Source: Lysinibacillus pinottii | GTDB taxonomy: Bacteria; Bacillota; Bacilli; Bacillales_A; Planococcaceae | Assembly: GCF_024753545.1 (NCBI RefSeq) | Contig: NZ_JANTOO010000005.1 | Coordinates: 62,001 to 126,000, forward strand | Length of the DNA: 64,000 nucleotides | Reading direction: 5' to 3' | Part shown: in pieces, positions 16,938 through 25,372 of the stretch | How positions within the stretch are numbered: the stretch's first letter is position 1 | How the letters are laid out: the number at the start of each line of letters is the position of its first letter | Program-made: the position numbers and the translations under genes | Notes under the pieces: generated by a model | Databases searched by the model: none | Seen by the model: only the letters and a program-made list of their open reading frames with translations | What the model was told of the DNA's origin: nothing

Positions 16938-17783
16938 TTATAGAGCGAAGTCATATTCATCAGGATTAGGTCCAACACGTTGTTCAAGGTTCATCGCATT
17001 GATGATAGCCATCTCTGCTTCTGTTAAAGTAAAGTCAAAGATATCGGCGTTTTGTATCATGCGTTCTCTACGCACAGATTTAGGAATAGTAATCACGCCA
17101 TTTTGTACATCCCAACGCAAAATAACTTGAGAGTTTGATTTTCCGTATTTTGCTGCTATTTTAGAAATCGTTTCATCTTCAAGAAGCCCACCTTGCATTA
17201 AAGGTGCCCATGCTTCAAGTTGAATTTGGTGCTCTTTACAGAATGAACGAAGCTCCGCTTGCTGTAAGCGTGGGTGGAATTCCACCTGATTCACAACAGG
17301 TTTAATACGAGCAAATGATAATAAGTTTTCCAAGTGTGCCACAGTGAAATTACATACGCCAATGGCTTTGATCTTACCTTGTTTATATAGGTCTTCAAGA
17401 GCTTTCCAAGATTCAGCAAACTTATCTTTACCTGGCCAATGAATCAGGTAAAGATCTAAATAATCTAACCCTAACTTTTGTAGGCTCTCTTCATAGGCAG
17501 CCTTCGTTTCATCAGAGCTTAATCCATCATTCCACACTTTTGATGTTATAAACAGATCTTCACGATTTAAGCCAGTCGATGCTAGCGCCTGTTTAATGCC
17601 TTCCCCGACACCTACTTCATTGCCATAAATAGCGGCAGTATCGAGGCTGCGATAGCCAACTTCTATAGCGTTTTTAACCATTTCAGCAGTAGCATCATTT
17701 GCTACTTGAAAAACACCTAATCCCATACCAGGCATTTGAAGACCGTTATTTAATGTAATTGTATCTTGTAAATGATTAATCAT
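16938..17783 (-). CDS. Aldo/keto reductase (YvgN/AKR5G-like)
   Basis: The 281-residue TIM-barrel oxidoreductase has the AKR catalytic residues visible: Asp and Tyr in YRSLDTAAIYGNE, Lys in ITSKVW, and His in LIHWPG. The C-terminal IPKSVRRERMIQN binds NADPH. It is typical of YvgN/YtbE enzymes that reduce methylglyoxal and other toxic aldehydes. An inverted repeat upstream and the nearby HxlR gene suggest aldehyde- or electrophile-induced expression. Confidence 0.9.
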   Translation of the reverse strand: MINHLQDTITLNNGLQMPGMGLGVFQVANDATAEMVKNAIEVGYRSLDTAAIYGNEVGVGEGIKQALASTGLNREDLFITSKVWNDGLSSDETKAAYEESLQKLGLDYLDLYLIHWPGKDKFAESWKALEDLYKQGKIKAIGVCNFTVAHLENLLSFARIKPVVNQVEFHPRLQQAELRSFCKEHQIQLEAWAPLMQGGLLEDETISKIAAKYGKSNSQVILRWDVQNGVITIPKSVRRERMIQNADIFDFTLTEAEMAIINAMNLEQRVGPNPDEYDFAL

Positions 17784-17844
17784 TGCGATTCCTCCAATTG
17801 TTTGGATTGCTTATTGCTTTTTCATTATGCTGCTAACATACCTT

Positions 17845-17867
17845 CAAAAAAAGTACGCACTTTTTTG
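17845..17867. promoter_or_regulatory. Inverted repeat at the reductase promoter
   Basis: CAAAAAAAGT-ACGC-ACTTTTTTG is a near-perfect inverted repeat about 60 bases before the reductase start. HxlR-family operators are often of this kind; regulator identity is inferred. Confidence 0.4.
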
Positions 17868-18132
17868 TGTCATAGAAACGTAGAGGTAACTTTTGTGAGC
17901 TAACAATGGCTAGAGGGATAAAAATATTCATCAGCCTCTTATTCAATATCAGATAAATGAAGTTGTCCAATAAAATAGTAAGCACCTTTATTGGCTATAT
18001 CTACTAGTCGTTGTGGCAAGATAATTGTCTACAAAATGAACAGACGGAAATCTTGGCTTTATTTAAGTAGTAAAAGGAAATGTTTGTTCGATGGAGAATA
18101 TATGTAGTAATACTGTAAAAGGGGTTTTGAAG
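17868..18132. other. Intergenic stretch with a possible gene remnant
   Basis: On the minus strand 18028-17939 is open for about 29 codons (ILPQRLVDIANKGAYYFIGQ) but has no start codon or RBS. It looks like a scrap of a lost gene. Nothing else was recognised in this roughly 265-base stretch. Confidence 0.2.
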
Positions 18133-18573
18133 ATGAATCGTTTAAATTTAATTACATTAGGTGTTAAAGATATGGTGAAGTCTCTCGCTTTTTACCGAGA
18201 AGGTCTAGGTTTTGAGGTTGTAGTTTACGGAGAGGAAACAAATCCTGATGTTATATTCTTTAATAATGGTGGGACAAAAATATCACTATTTCCAATTGAA
18301 AGATTGGCAAAAGATATTAATGAAGCTAACCCACCTGAAATTGACCATGGCTTTGGCGGAATCACTCTTGCTTATAATGGTAAATCAAAAGAAGAGGTGG
18401 ACAGTATTTTTGCATTAGCTAAAAAGGCTGGTGCAAAAATTATTAAAGAGCCTGAAACTGTATTTTGGGGTGGTTATAGTGGCTACTTCCAAGATCCGAA
18501 TGGCTTCTATTGGGAAATTGCTTACGGCGATATGTGGCAGTTCGATGAGAACGATATGCTGATTATTCAATAA
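18133..18573 (+). CDS. VOC-superfamily (glyoxalase/bleomycin-resistance-like) protein
   Basis: The 146-residue protein is a two-module VOC fold: LITLGVKDMVKSLAFYREGLGF at the start and SGYFQDPNGFYWEIAYGD at the end. These carry the usual His/Glu-type metal-site positions only in part. Such proteins bind or modify small electrophiles or antibiotics; the substrate is unknown. The start is the ATG at 18133 with AAAGGGG before it; the longer frame upstream has no RBS. Confidence 0.75.
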   Translation: MNRLNLITLGVKDMVKSLAFYREGLGFEVVVYGEETNPDVIFFNNGGTKISLFPIERLAKDINEANPPEIDHGFGGITLAYNGKSKEEVDSIFALAKKAGAKIIKEPETVFWGGYSGYFQDPNGFYWEIAYGDMWQFDENDMLIIQ

Positions 18574-18628
18574 TTGATATAGATAATTTAGATAAGAAGA
18601 GCGTCTATTTTTTATTTTATAACATAAA

Positions 18629-18660
18629 ACGCAACTTTTTTAATTAATAAAAAGTTGCGT
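18629..18660. terminator. Terminator-like hairpin at left edge of the IS remnant
   Basis: ACGCAACTTTTT and AAAAAGTTGCGT form a 12-bp perfect stem. An almost identical hairpin, this time with a T7 run, stands at 19328-19364 on the other side of the IS remnant. It may be the original terminator of the VOC gene. Confidence 0.5.
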
Positions 18661-18669
18661 CAGACTGTC

Positions 18670-18717
18670 GACAAAAGGAATTGAGAAGTTCACACTCGAT
18701 TCCTTTTGTCACTTTTT
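18670..18717 (+). terminator. Hairpin with T-run inside the IS remnant
   Basis: GACAAAAGGAAT and ATTCCTTTTGTC form a perfect 12-bp stem followed by ACTTTTTTT. It probably belonged to the insertion element's end. Confidence 0.6.
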
Positions 18718-18794
18718 TTCTTTCATTATGTTTAAAAATGGTAATTTTATATCCCATAAAACAGACTCTTCAAGTATAAGAACTCTTTTAAACC

Positions 18795-19095
18795 GCCAGC
18801 CACGTCCAAGTAGCTAGTTTCTTTAAATTCATGGCAGCAAGAGTAAGCATCGCCTACATGGACAATTTTTTCAGACCTCTAGGTTGTCCATCGCATACCA
18901 TGCTTTTCCTTTGCATCGGCAAAGACACGCTCAATCGTTACTTTACGCTTGCATAAATTTGTTTGATGTCATAGGAATGGCGTAAATGTTCAGCTTCCTC
19001 CACATACAGTTCCCAAATATGAAGTTGAATGAGTTTTTTGTGATCCTTACTTTCCGTACATTGGGAAAGGCTTGACACTTAGTACAAATCAAAGG
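18795..19095 (-). pseudogene. IS1182-family transposase, C-terminal remnant
   Basis: Translated leftward in shifting frames the region reads CTKCQAFPQCTESKDHKKLI, then YVEEAEHLRHSYDIKQIYA. It continues as RKVTIERVFADAKEKHGMRW and then GLKKLSMQAMLTLAAMNLKK. These are consecutive blocks of the IS1182 transposase C-terminus. At least two frameshifts and internal stops separate them, and the N-terminal two thirds are missing. The gene is dead. Confidence 0.85.
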
Positions 19096-19160
19096 TTTCG
19101 ATGTATTATCACCTCAAAAATTTACTTTTCACCCTATGTAGGTGGGGTACTTTATGTAGA

Positions 19161-19288
19161 AGTTGATGGGAACGAAGAGCGGTGACTCCAGTGGGAAAAG
19201 CGGGAAAGTCGAGATTCTGGACTGAGCGAAGCGAGGGAAGCAGCTCGACCCCGCCCGCGGAAAGCGTCCGCCCGTAGTGGAAATCAAC
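19161..19288. repeat. GC-rich dispersed-repeat-like element
   Basis: This ~128-base block is much richer in GC than its surroundings (for example CTCGACCCCGCCCGCGGAAA). It is bounded by GTTGAT and ATCAAC. It resembles the non-coding GC-rich repeats seen many times in Lysinibacillus and related Bacillales genomes. Only one copy is in this window, so the repeat nature is from memory of similar elements. Confidence 0.45.
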
Positions 19289-19327
19289 GGCTTTACTTTA
19301 TTTCATTGAGTTTGTCTGCAGTCTGAT

Positions 19328-19364
19328 GCAACTTTTTTAAATTAGTAAAAAGTTGCGTTTTTTT
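19328..19364 (+). terminator. Hairpin with T-run at right edge of the IS remnant
   Basis: GCAACTTTTTT and AAAAAGTTGC pair, followed by GTTTTTTT. It nearly duplicates the hairpin at 18629-18660. Confidence 0.65.
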
Positions 19365-19436
19365 CACTTTCACGTTAAAAAATAGGAAGAAAATAAGTAG
19401 GGGATTACCATATAATAACCAAGTATGGAATTTATC

Positions 19437-19466
19437 TTGTACTTCAATTTAAGATAAATGTATAAT
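19437..19466 (+). promoter_or_regulatory. Promoter of the two-component system
   Basis: TTGTAC (19437-19442) and TATAAT (19461-19466) are separated by 18 bases. An inverted repeat ATTTATCTT...AAGATAAAT (19430-19459) overlaps the -35 and spacer and could be a regulator site. Confidence 0.6.
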
Positions 19467-19520
19467 GCAAAATATGGTATTTTGGGATAGCTTTCGAATA
19501 GATATAAGGAGGGTGAAACA

Positions 19521-20189
19521 ATGATTCGTATATTATACATAGAGGATGAAAAGGAAATAGGATATTGGGTTAGTAAAGAGTTAACTGAAAGGGGCTATGA
19601 AGTAACATGGTTAGAGTCTGGGGACGGTATGGAACAACATATTTCCTCAAAGGATATTGCCATACTGGATGTGATGTTACCTGGTTTAGACGGCTTTTCT
19701 ATCGGTAAAAGAATTAAAAGGGAAAATAAAGAACTGCCGATTTTAATGCTATCTGCTAGAACGGCAGTCGAAGATAAAATAGAAGGTTTGAACTTCGCAG
19801 ATGATTACTTAACAAAGCCATTCCATCCAGATGAATTAGTAGCAAGGCTAGAAGTATTACTAAGAAGATATCAAAAAAATGATGATGTGTTGGAACTACA
19901 GCATCTTAAAATGTATACAAAAGATATGAGGATAATGAATACATTGACTAAAGAAGAAATTCTCTTGACGGGTAAACAGTTTTATCTTTTACAGTATTTC
20001 ATTCGCCATCTCAATCAAATTTTAACGAAAGAGCAACTTTATGAGGGGGTTTGGGGTGAGAGCTATATCGAAGGTGATAAAACATTGATGGTACATATTC
20101 GATATTTAAGAGAAAAGATAGAAATAAATCCCGCAAAGCCAACGATTATTGAAACGATTCGAGGGATTGGTTATAGGGTGAAACTATGA
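19521..20189 (+). CDS. OmpR/PhoB-type response regulator
   Basis: The 222-residue protein has a receiver domain (acidic EDE near the start, phospho-acceptor Asp in AILDVMLPGLDG, Thr/Ser switch in MLSAR, Lys in LTKPF) and a winged-helix C-terminus (ending RGIGYRVKL). The α4-β5 segment reads GLNFADDYLTKPF, one residue shorter than the usual GLxxGADDYLTKPF. AGGAGGG precedes the ATG. The gene overlaps its kinase by 4 bases. It probably binds the TTTAAAC direct repeats before the ABC operon (21595) and before the esterase at 7.8 kb. Confidence 0.9.
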   Translation: MIRILYIEDEKEIGYWVSKELTERGYEVTWLESGDGMEQHISSKDIAILDVMLPGLDGFSIGKRIKRENKELPILMLSARTAVEDKIEGLNFADDYLTKPFHPDELVARLEVLLRRYQKNDDVLELQHLKMYTKDMRIMNTLTKEEILLTGKQFYLLQYFIRHLNQILTKEQLYEGVWGESYIEGDKTLMVHIRYLREKIEINPAKPTIIETIRGIGYRVKL

Positions 20190-21568
20190 AATTCTTCCAA
20201 TCATTACAAGCTAAATATATGTTGATCATCATATTAGCCTTATCAATTGTTCAAATTTCTTATATGGTAACAGCCATGTTTGTATTAGGAATTACAAAGA
20301 CTGGGGTGGGCGAGTTTTCTAGTGAGGTACTTTTGGAAAGTGAAATCGAGAAACAATGGCATGCACAATCTAAAAATATAAGCAATGTATCAAATGATGC
20401 CATTACCCAGCTTTTTCAAAAGTGGCAAGAGCAATTACCTTCGGCTTCTATGTTCTGGGTAAGTGAGGATGGGACATTATTGACTACAGTAAATGTTCAG
20501 GAGGAGCTTCCAGCAAAGTGGACACCCGCATTTACTACTAAATTCATAAAACAGCGGTATGGGGAAGACCCATTTACAGTTATTTCCTTCTTGGGCGATG
20601 ATGTATCCAATGGCTTTATTGTTTTAGAAGTTCCAAGGAACGTATTTAATCCGCCACTTATCAATATTTATGAAAACTATGGTAACTTCTTATTTCTTGG
20701 CGTTATAGCCATTATTCTATTTTTCATAGTCGTATCTTGGTTATTTTTCAAAGGAATCCGAAAGAGACTTTTATATCTTCAAGATGCCATGGAAATACGG
20801 GATGTAGATGGTTTACCTATTGAAATCCATGTGAAAAAGAAAGACGAAATTGGGCAACTGGAGCATAGTTTTAATAGGATGGTTTGTGAGCTGAGAGAAA
20901 GCAAACAGCGTCAGCAAAAAGAAGAGCAACTAAGACGGGAGCTGATTGCGAATCTCTCACATGATTTGCGAACACCTTTAACAAAGGTAAGAGCTCAATC
21001 CTACTCAATTAGTAAAGAAGCATTGTCAGAGGAAGGTACGCATGCATTACGAGCGATGGAAACATCTATAGTGAATATTGATGCTTTAATTGAAAATTTA
21101 ATGTCCTACACATTGCTCATGTCAAGTAAATATAAATTTGAACCGAAAGAAATCAATGTTATTCGTTTTGTACGAGAGCACCTGACGACCTGGTATCCCG
21201 TTTTTGAACGAGAAGGCTTTGCCATTGATATTGAGCTACAAGCATTTGAGCATCAGGAATGGTATATAGACCCCATTTGGTTAGGCCGTATACTGGATAA
21301 CCTCTTCCAAAATGTACTACGACACGCCAATAGCGGGAAATACATAGGTGTGAAAACAGAGTCGACAGCGAGTTATACGGCATTTATTATTGAGGATCAT
21401 GGAAATGGTATGAAAAATGAATCAAATGCAAAGGGTGCAGGAATAGGTTTATCAATTGTAGATGTTATGGTAAAGGGCATGCATTTAGATTGGGATATTT
21501 GTTCGGATCCATCGGGTACAAAAATTATAATAAAACATGTAAATCCATCTGCGAAGCTTGGTCTGTAA
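20186..21568 (+). CDS. Sensor histidine kinase
   Basis: The 460-residue membrane kinase has a transmembrane helix at about 10-33, an extracellular sensor of about 130 residues and a second helix at about 165-190. A HAMP domain, a HisKA box with LIANLSHDLRTPLTK (phospho-His) and an HATPase_c domain (NLFQNVLRHA, EDHGNGM, GAGIGLSIV) follow. The sizeable outer domain suggests direct ligand sensing, unlike the intramembrane BceS kinases. The ATGA overlap with the regulator shows tight coupling. A terminator stem overlaps its last codons. Confidence 0.9.
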   Translation: MKFFQSLQAKYMLIIILALSIVQISYMVTAMFVLGITKTGVGEFSSEVLLESEIEKQWHAQSKNISNVSNDAITQLFQKWQEQLPSASMFWVSEDGTLLTTVNVQEELPAKWTPAFTTKFIKQRYGEDPFTVISFLGDDVSNGFIVLEVPRNVFNPPLINIYENYGNFLFLGVIAIILFFIVVSWLFFKGIRKRLLYLQDAMEIRDVDGLPIEIHVKKKDEIGQLEHSFNRMVCELRESKQRQQKEEQLRRELIANLSHDLRTPLTKVRAQSYSISKEALSEEGTHALRAMETSIVNIDALIENLMSYTLLMSSKYKFEPKEINVIRFVREHLTTWYPVFEREGFAIDIELQAFEHQEWYIDPIWLGRILDNLFQNVLRHANSGKYIGVKTESTASYTAFIIEDHGNGMKNESNAKGAGIGLSIVDVMVKGMHLDWDICSDPSGTKIIIKHVNPSAKLGL

Positions 21569-21588
21569 AGGCTCGCAGATTTTTTTTA
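21547..21588 (+). terminator. Terminator overlapping the kinase stop codon
   Basis: ATCTGCGA (21547-21554) and TCGCAGAT (21573-21580) form a perfect stem followed by a T8 run. It separates the two-component genes from the ABC operon, which has its own promoter. Confidence 0.85.
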
Positions 21589-21594
21589 GGCTTT

Positions 21595-21650
21595 TTTAAA
21601 CAAAATTTAAACTTAGCCCTTACCTGTTTTTAAACTTCTATTCTTATGAT
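21595..21650 (+). promoter_or_regulatory. ABC-operon promoter with three TTTAAAC boxes
   Basis: TTTAAAC boxes lie at 21595-21601, 21606-21612 and 21629-21635, with a -10 TATGAT at 21645-21650, 9 bases after the last box. The -35 position (CCTGTT) is poor. The first two boxes with their AAAA linker are identical over 18 bases to the promoter of the secreted esterase (minus strand 7900-7883), which has the same arrangement. Confidence 0.72.
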
Positions 21651-21669
21651 AGTTAAAGAGGTGAGGAAA

Positions 21670-22581
21670 TTGGAATATATCGTACAAACACAAAACTTAT
21701 CAAAAAACTTTGGAAAAGAACAAGCTGTATCAAATATAAATTTGCAAATACGCAAAGGTGAAATTTATGGGTTTTTAGGGCCTAATGGAGCGGGGAAAAC
21801 AACAACGATTCGTATGCTTCTTGGTCTAATGAAGCCATCCTCAGGAACAATAAAAATTTTTCAAAAGGACATAGTGAAGGATCGTATTCAAATATTAGCG
21901 AATGTAGGTTCATTAGTTGAAAATCCATCTTACTACCCACATTTGACGGCCTATGAGAACTTGGAGGCACTACGAAAAATACTAGGTGTACCAAAAACCA
22001 GAATCGATGAAGTTCTGCAAACTGTTCGTTTGAAGGAAGCTGCAAATAAGAAAGTAAAGGGCTTTTCACTAGGAATGAAACAACGCCTTGGTATTGCTGC
22101 TGCTTTACTGCACAACCCGGAGCTACTCATTTTAGACGAACCAACGAATGGTCTCGACCCTTCAGGTATTATTGAAATTCGCAATTTAATTAAAAGACTA
22201 CCAAAGGAATACGGGATGACCATTATTATTTCCAGTCATTTATTATCAGAAATCGATCAAATGGCTACACAGGTAGGTATTGTTTCTAAGGGGACATTGA
22301 TTTTTCAAGATTCCATTGAGGGAATGCGTAAATTTGCACAACCAAAGGTTACTTTTAAAGTGAGCAATGGTGAAAAAGGATGGCGTTCCCTTTTAGCAAA
22401 TGGCATTAAGGCAAACTATCAGGATGACGTCATTTTCTTAGAGGAATGTTCTGACGAGAAAGTAGCACATATTGTTCAGGTCCTGGTTCAGGAAGGGATT
22501 TCAGTATTTCGAGTAGAGGAAGAAAAACGCTCATTGGAGGATATATTCCTGCAAATGACGGCGGGAGAGCTAAAGTTATGA
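21670..22581 (+). CDS. ABC transporter ATPase (BcrA/LanF-like)
   Basis: The ~303-residue ATPase has Walker A GPNGAGKTT, signature FSLGMKQRLG and Walker B LLILDEPTNGLDP, plus a C-terminal extension of ~80 residues. The LGMKQR signature and layout are typical of BcrA and lantibiotic-immunity LanF proteins. I place the start at TTG 21670, because the upstream ATG (21646) overlaps the -10 element and has no RBS, whereas AGAGGTG precedes the TTG. It energises the two following permeases. The likely role is removing a peptide antibiotic from the membrane. Confidence 0.85.
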   Translation: MEYIVQTQNLSKNFGKEQAVSNINLQIRKGEIYGFLGPNGAGKTTTIRMLLGLMKPSSGTIKIFQKDIVKDRIQILANVGSLVENPSYYPHLTAYENLEALRKILGVPKTRIDEVLQTVRLKEAANKKVKGFSLGMKQRLGIAAALLHNPELLILDEPTNGLDPSGIIEIRNLIKRLPKEYGMTIIISSHLLSEIDQMATQVGIVSKGTLIFQDSIEGMRKFAQPKVTFKVSNGEKGWRSLLANGIKANYQDDVIFLEECSDEKVAHIVQVLVQEGISVFRVEEEKRSLEDIFLQMTAGELKL

Positions 22582-23288
22582 TGAGTAAACTATTAATTGC
22601 TGAATTTTTAAAGATCAAACGGAAAGGTATATGGTTTTTAACGCTTTTAGGTCCCGTTGGCGTAGTTGCTCTGCAAATGGTCAATTACGGTGTGAGGAAA
22701 GACTATCTTTTACAGCAGAGCGAGAATGATTGGGGTTATTTTTTACTGAACATTCATTCCTTTACACCGTTGGCAGTTGTATTAGGTATTGCTATCCTAA
22801 CGTCATTCATGGCGAGTATAGAAAACGAGACAAATGCGTGGAAACAGCTCATCGCTTTACCTGTTTCAAAGCTATCCGTGTATTTATCTAAATTTACAGT
22901 ATTAACGATTCTGTTATTTTTGTCTTCAACACTATTAATGATTTTTACACTGGGTTACGGACTAATTTTAAGCTTAGGTGAAACGGTCCCTTACTTAGAG
23001 CTTGCCAAGTATAGTTACTTCCCAGCTCTTGCAGCATTACCAATACTAGCTCTTCAGCTGTGGATTGCTAGTGTTTGTCATAACCAAGGTATCTCGATTA
23101 CTGTAGGAATTTTCGGAGTGATTTTTTCCTATTCTTCCTATGTTTTACCGGATTGGATGATATGGAAGTGGCCATCATTGATGAATCAATGGGATGAGCC
23201 GATCATCAATGTCATGTTAGGAGTGGGGATTGGTATCTTACTCTATATTGCTGGCATGATTGATTTTGCAAGAAGGGACGTGAAATAA
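22578..23288 (+). CDS. ABC-2 permease subunit 1 (LanE/MutE-like)
   Basis: The 236-residue protein has six hydrophobic segments and the ABC-2 style N-terminus LLIAEFLKIKRKGIW. The tract NETNAWKQLIALPVSKLSVYL between helices 2 and 3 is shared with lantibiotic-immunity permeases. Its start codon overlaps the ATPase stop. Together with the next gene it forms a LanFEG-type trio. Confidence 0.8.
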   Translation: MMSKLLIAEFLKIKRKGIWFLTLLGPVGVVALQMVNYGVRKDYLLQQSENDWGYFLLNIHSFTPLAVVLGIAILTSFMASIENETNAWKQLIALPVSKLSVYLSKFTVLTILLFLSSTLLMIFTLGYGLILSLGETVPYLELAKYSYFPALAALPILALQLWIASVCHNQGISITVGIFGVIFSYSSYVLPDWMIWKWPSLMNQWDEPIINVMLGVGIGILLYIAGMIDFARRDVK

Positions 23289-24025
23289 TGACGGCTATAC
23301 TGCGAGCTGAATGGTTTAAATTACGAAAATCAAAAATGGTACCAATTATCTTAGCAGGACCCATTATTGGGCTATTTATCGGATTATCAGCCAATTTAGA
23401 GGATAATATGTCAGGGGTATCAATCAATGAATGGTATATTGCGTTGTTCTCCATGAATTTAACATATGCTTTATTATTCTTACCACTTATTACGGGGGTT
23501 TTGGCTAGTCTCATTTGTAGGTACGAACATCATTCTGGTGGCTGGAAGCAGCTATTAGCATTGCCTGTAACGAGGGGGAAAGTATTTGTAGCTAAATATG
23601 TGTTAATCGTACTGCTTGTTATGGCGATGCAGCTACTGTATCTATGTTCAGTTTTTGCTGTAGGGATGATAAAGGGGTATACGGATCCTTTTCCAATGGA
23701 GATTGTATGGAAAAGCATTGTGGGAGGATGGGTAGCGACATTGCCTTTAGTAGCCCTTCAATTATGGATATCGATAATGTTTAAAAGTTTTGCTGCTCCT
23801 TTTGCAGTCAATGTGGTATTTACCTTACCCTCTATTTTTGCTATTAATTCTGAACGTATTGGACCTTACTATCCATGGGCACAGCCCTTTTCGATGATGT
23901 ATATTGGTGGCAGTACAGACGATGTATTTTTTGTGCCATGGGAGCAATTGTTAACAGTTGTCGGTGGTGGCTTCATCCTATTTTTTCTTGGTGGGTATTT
24001 CTACTTCCAACGAAAAGCCATTTAA
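23288..24025 (+). CDS. ABC-2 permease subunit 2 (LanG-like)
   Basis: The 245-residue protein is a paralogue of the preceding permease: LRAEWFKLRKSKMVP at the start, GGWKQLLALPVTRGKVFVAKY in the same place, and six hydrophobic segments. The stop and start codons overlap (TAATG). Two different permeases after one ATPase is the LanFEG arrangement. Confidence 0.8.
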   Translation: MTAILRAEWFKLRKSKMVPIILAGPIIGLFIGLSANLEDNMSGVSINEWYIALFSMNLTYALLFLPLITGVLASLICRYEHHSGGWKQLLALPVTRGKVFVAKYVLIVLLVMAMQLLYLCSVFAVGMIKGYTDPFPMEIVWKSIVGGWVATLPLVALQLWISIMFKSFAAPFAVNVVFTLPSIFAINSERIGPYYPWAQPFSMMYIGGSTDDVFFVPWEQLLTVVGGGFILFFLGGYFYFQRKAI

Positions 24026-24044
24026 CCTAAAGGGGAGAATTGAC

Positions 24045-25304
24045 ATGAAAATGAAACGAAGTTTGAGAATATTAACTACATGTATACTACTAGCAGTTTT
24101 AGCTGGCTGTGGACAGGGGGCGGCTGTCAAAGATGCCTCTCAATATAGTAGTGAAATAAAAGATATTACTATACCTGATGATGTAAAAGTTATTGGCTTT
24201 GGAGAGGCAACACACGGAAATGTGGAATTCCAAGCCTTAAAAAAGGATCTATTTGAAGCAATGATGAAGAATGAAAATGTTCGTGTCTTTGTTTTAGAGG
24301 GGGATTTTGGAGGAGCCCAACAAATAAATCAATTTATTGTCAATAGTGTTGGCACGGCGCAAGATGCTATTAAAGCACTGGATTACGGCATTTATCAAAC
24401 TGAACAAATGGTGGACTTTGTGCAATGGATGCATGACTATAACCTAACAGTCAAGGAAGAAGATAAAATTTATTTTTATGGTAATGATATGCAGCGCTAT
24501 GATGATAGCAAAAAGGGCTTACTTGATTATTATGGGGATGTCGATGCTGAAACAGCTAAGCAATATACGGCTCAGCTTGAACATGTGTCCAACAAAACAA
24601 TGAGAGATTTATCGAATAGCCAGTTAGTAGAGCTAGATAAAACAATTGATGCCATCATCAAAGATTTACAATCAAACAAGGAAGCCTATGAGAAAAAGTC
24701 ATCAAAGGATGCCTTCTCTTTTGCGGCGCAATATGCACAAATTTTAAAGCAACGTACGCAATTGTTTTTAAACGATGGTAATTACATGAATTTACGTGAT
24801 GAATACTTAGCTCAAAATTTACAATGGATTGTTGATTTCGAGACGACGAAGGGCCATGATAAAGTATTGATGTCTGGTCATAATGGCCATATAGATAAAA
24901 CGTCTGCTACAATGGCAGGTTATAAGTCGATGGGACAATATTTAAATGAGTACTATAAAGATCAGTACTTTGCCATTGGTACGGATTTTGTGACAAATAC
25001 ATTCCAAGCACCGAATGGGTCTGGTGAACGTAAGGAGTATACGATAGAACATCATAACGCTCTAGTGGATGCCTTTAGTGATATCCATGACAACATCTTT
25101 TATGTGGATTTTGAAAATGCTAGTCAATCAGAACAGCTATCTAATATCCTTACAAAGGAGCAAAGAATGGGCAATATAGGCGATGATTTTCGTCCTTGGT
25201 ATAAGCTTACAAAAATGCTCTATACCATTAAAATGACACCAGCAGACGCATATGATGGTCTAATAATTGTGCAGGAAGCGACACCAACCAAAGTAACCGA
25301 TTAG
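24045..25304 (+). CDS. Erythromycin-esterase-like lipoprotein
   Basis: The 419-residue protein has a lipoprotein signal with the lipobox LAGC (Cys 22). The mature domain is of the erythromycin-esterase family, with GFGEATHG near residue 55, LEGDFG near 90 and SGHNGH near 280. The start is the ATG at 24045 with AAAGGGGA before it. It directly follows the LanFEG-like permeases and is probably in their operon. Being anchored outside the membrane, it may hydrolyse or sequester a compound that the transporter handles. It is the second esterase of this family in the window. Confidence 0.8.
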   Translation: MKMKRSLRILTTCILLAVLAGCGQGAAVKDASQYSSEIKDITIPDDVKVIGFGEATHGNVEFQALKKDLFEAMMKNENVRVFVLEGDFGGAQQINQFIVNSVGTAQDAIKALDYGIYQTEQMVDFVQWMHDYNLTVKEEDKIYFYGNDMQRYDDSKKGLLDYYGDVDAETAKQYTAQLEHVSNKTMRDLSNSQLVELDKTIDAIIKDLQSNKEAYEKKSSKDAFSFAAQYAQILKQRTQLFLNDGNYMNLRDEYLAQNLQWIVDFETTKGHDKVLMSGHNGHIDKTSATMAGYKSMGQYLNEYYKDQYFAIGTDFVTNTFQAPNGSGERKEYTIEHHNALVDAFSDIHDNIFYVDFENASQSEQLSNILTKEQRMGNIGDDFRPWYKLTKMLYTIKMTPADAYDGLIIVQEATPTKVTD

Positions 25305-25372
25305 TTAAATATAGCAATCTCCATCAAAAAATCTTTGTTCTTCTCCATTATGATAAAAGTGAGGTGAGAAAT

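Larger units (their letters stand above)
18649..19338. mobile_element. Decayed IS1182-type element with terminal inverted repeats
   Basis: The left end (18649-18675, AAAAAGTTGCGTCAGACTG...) and the reverse complement of the right end (19311-19338, AAAAAGTTGCATCAGACTG...) match over about 27 bases with three differences. Between them lie a broken IS1182 transposase end and a GC-rich repeat. The element is far shorter than a full IS1182-type element (usually 1.6-1.9 kb), so it is a deletion remnant. Confidence 0.6.

Noticed and set aside
19131..19310. GC-rich block considered as a tRNA or structured RNA gene
   Set aside because: It has no tRNA elements (no D- or T-loop consensus) and no riboswitch core; it fits a dispersed repeat better.
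18629..19364. Paired repeats considered as a CRISPR or attachment site
   Set aside because: There are only two copies, they are palindromic with terminator features, and a decayed transposase lies between them.
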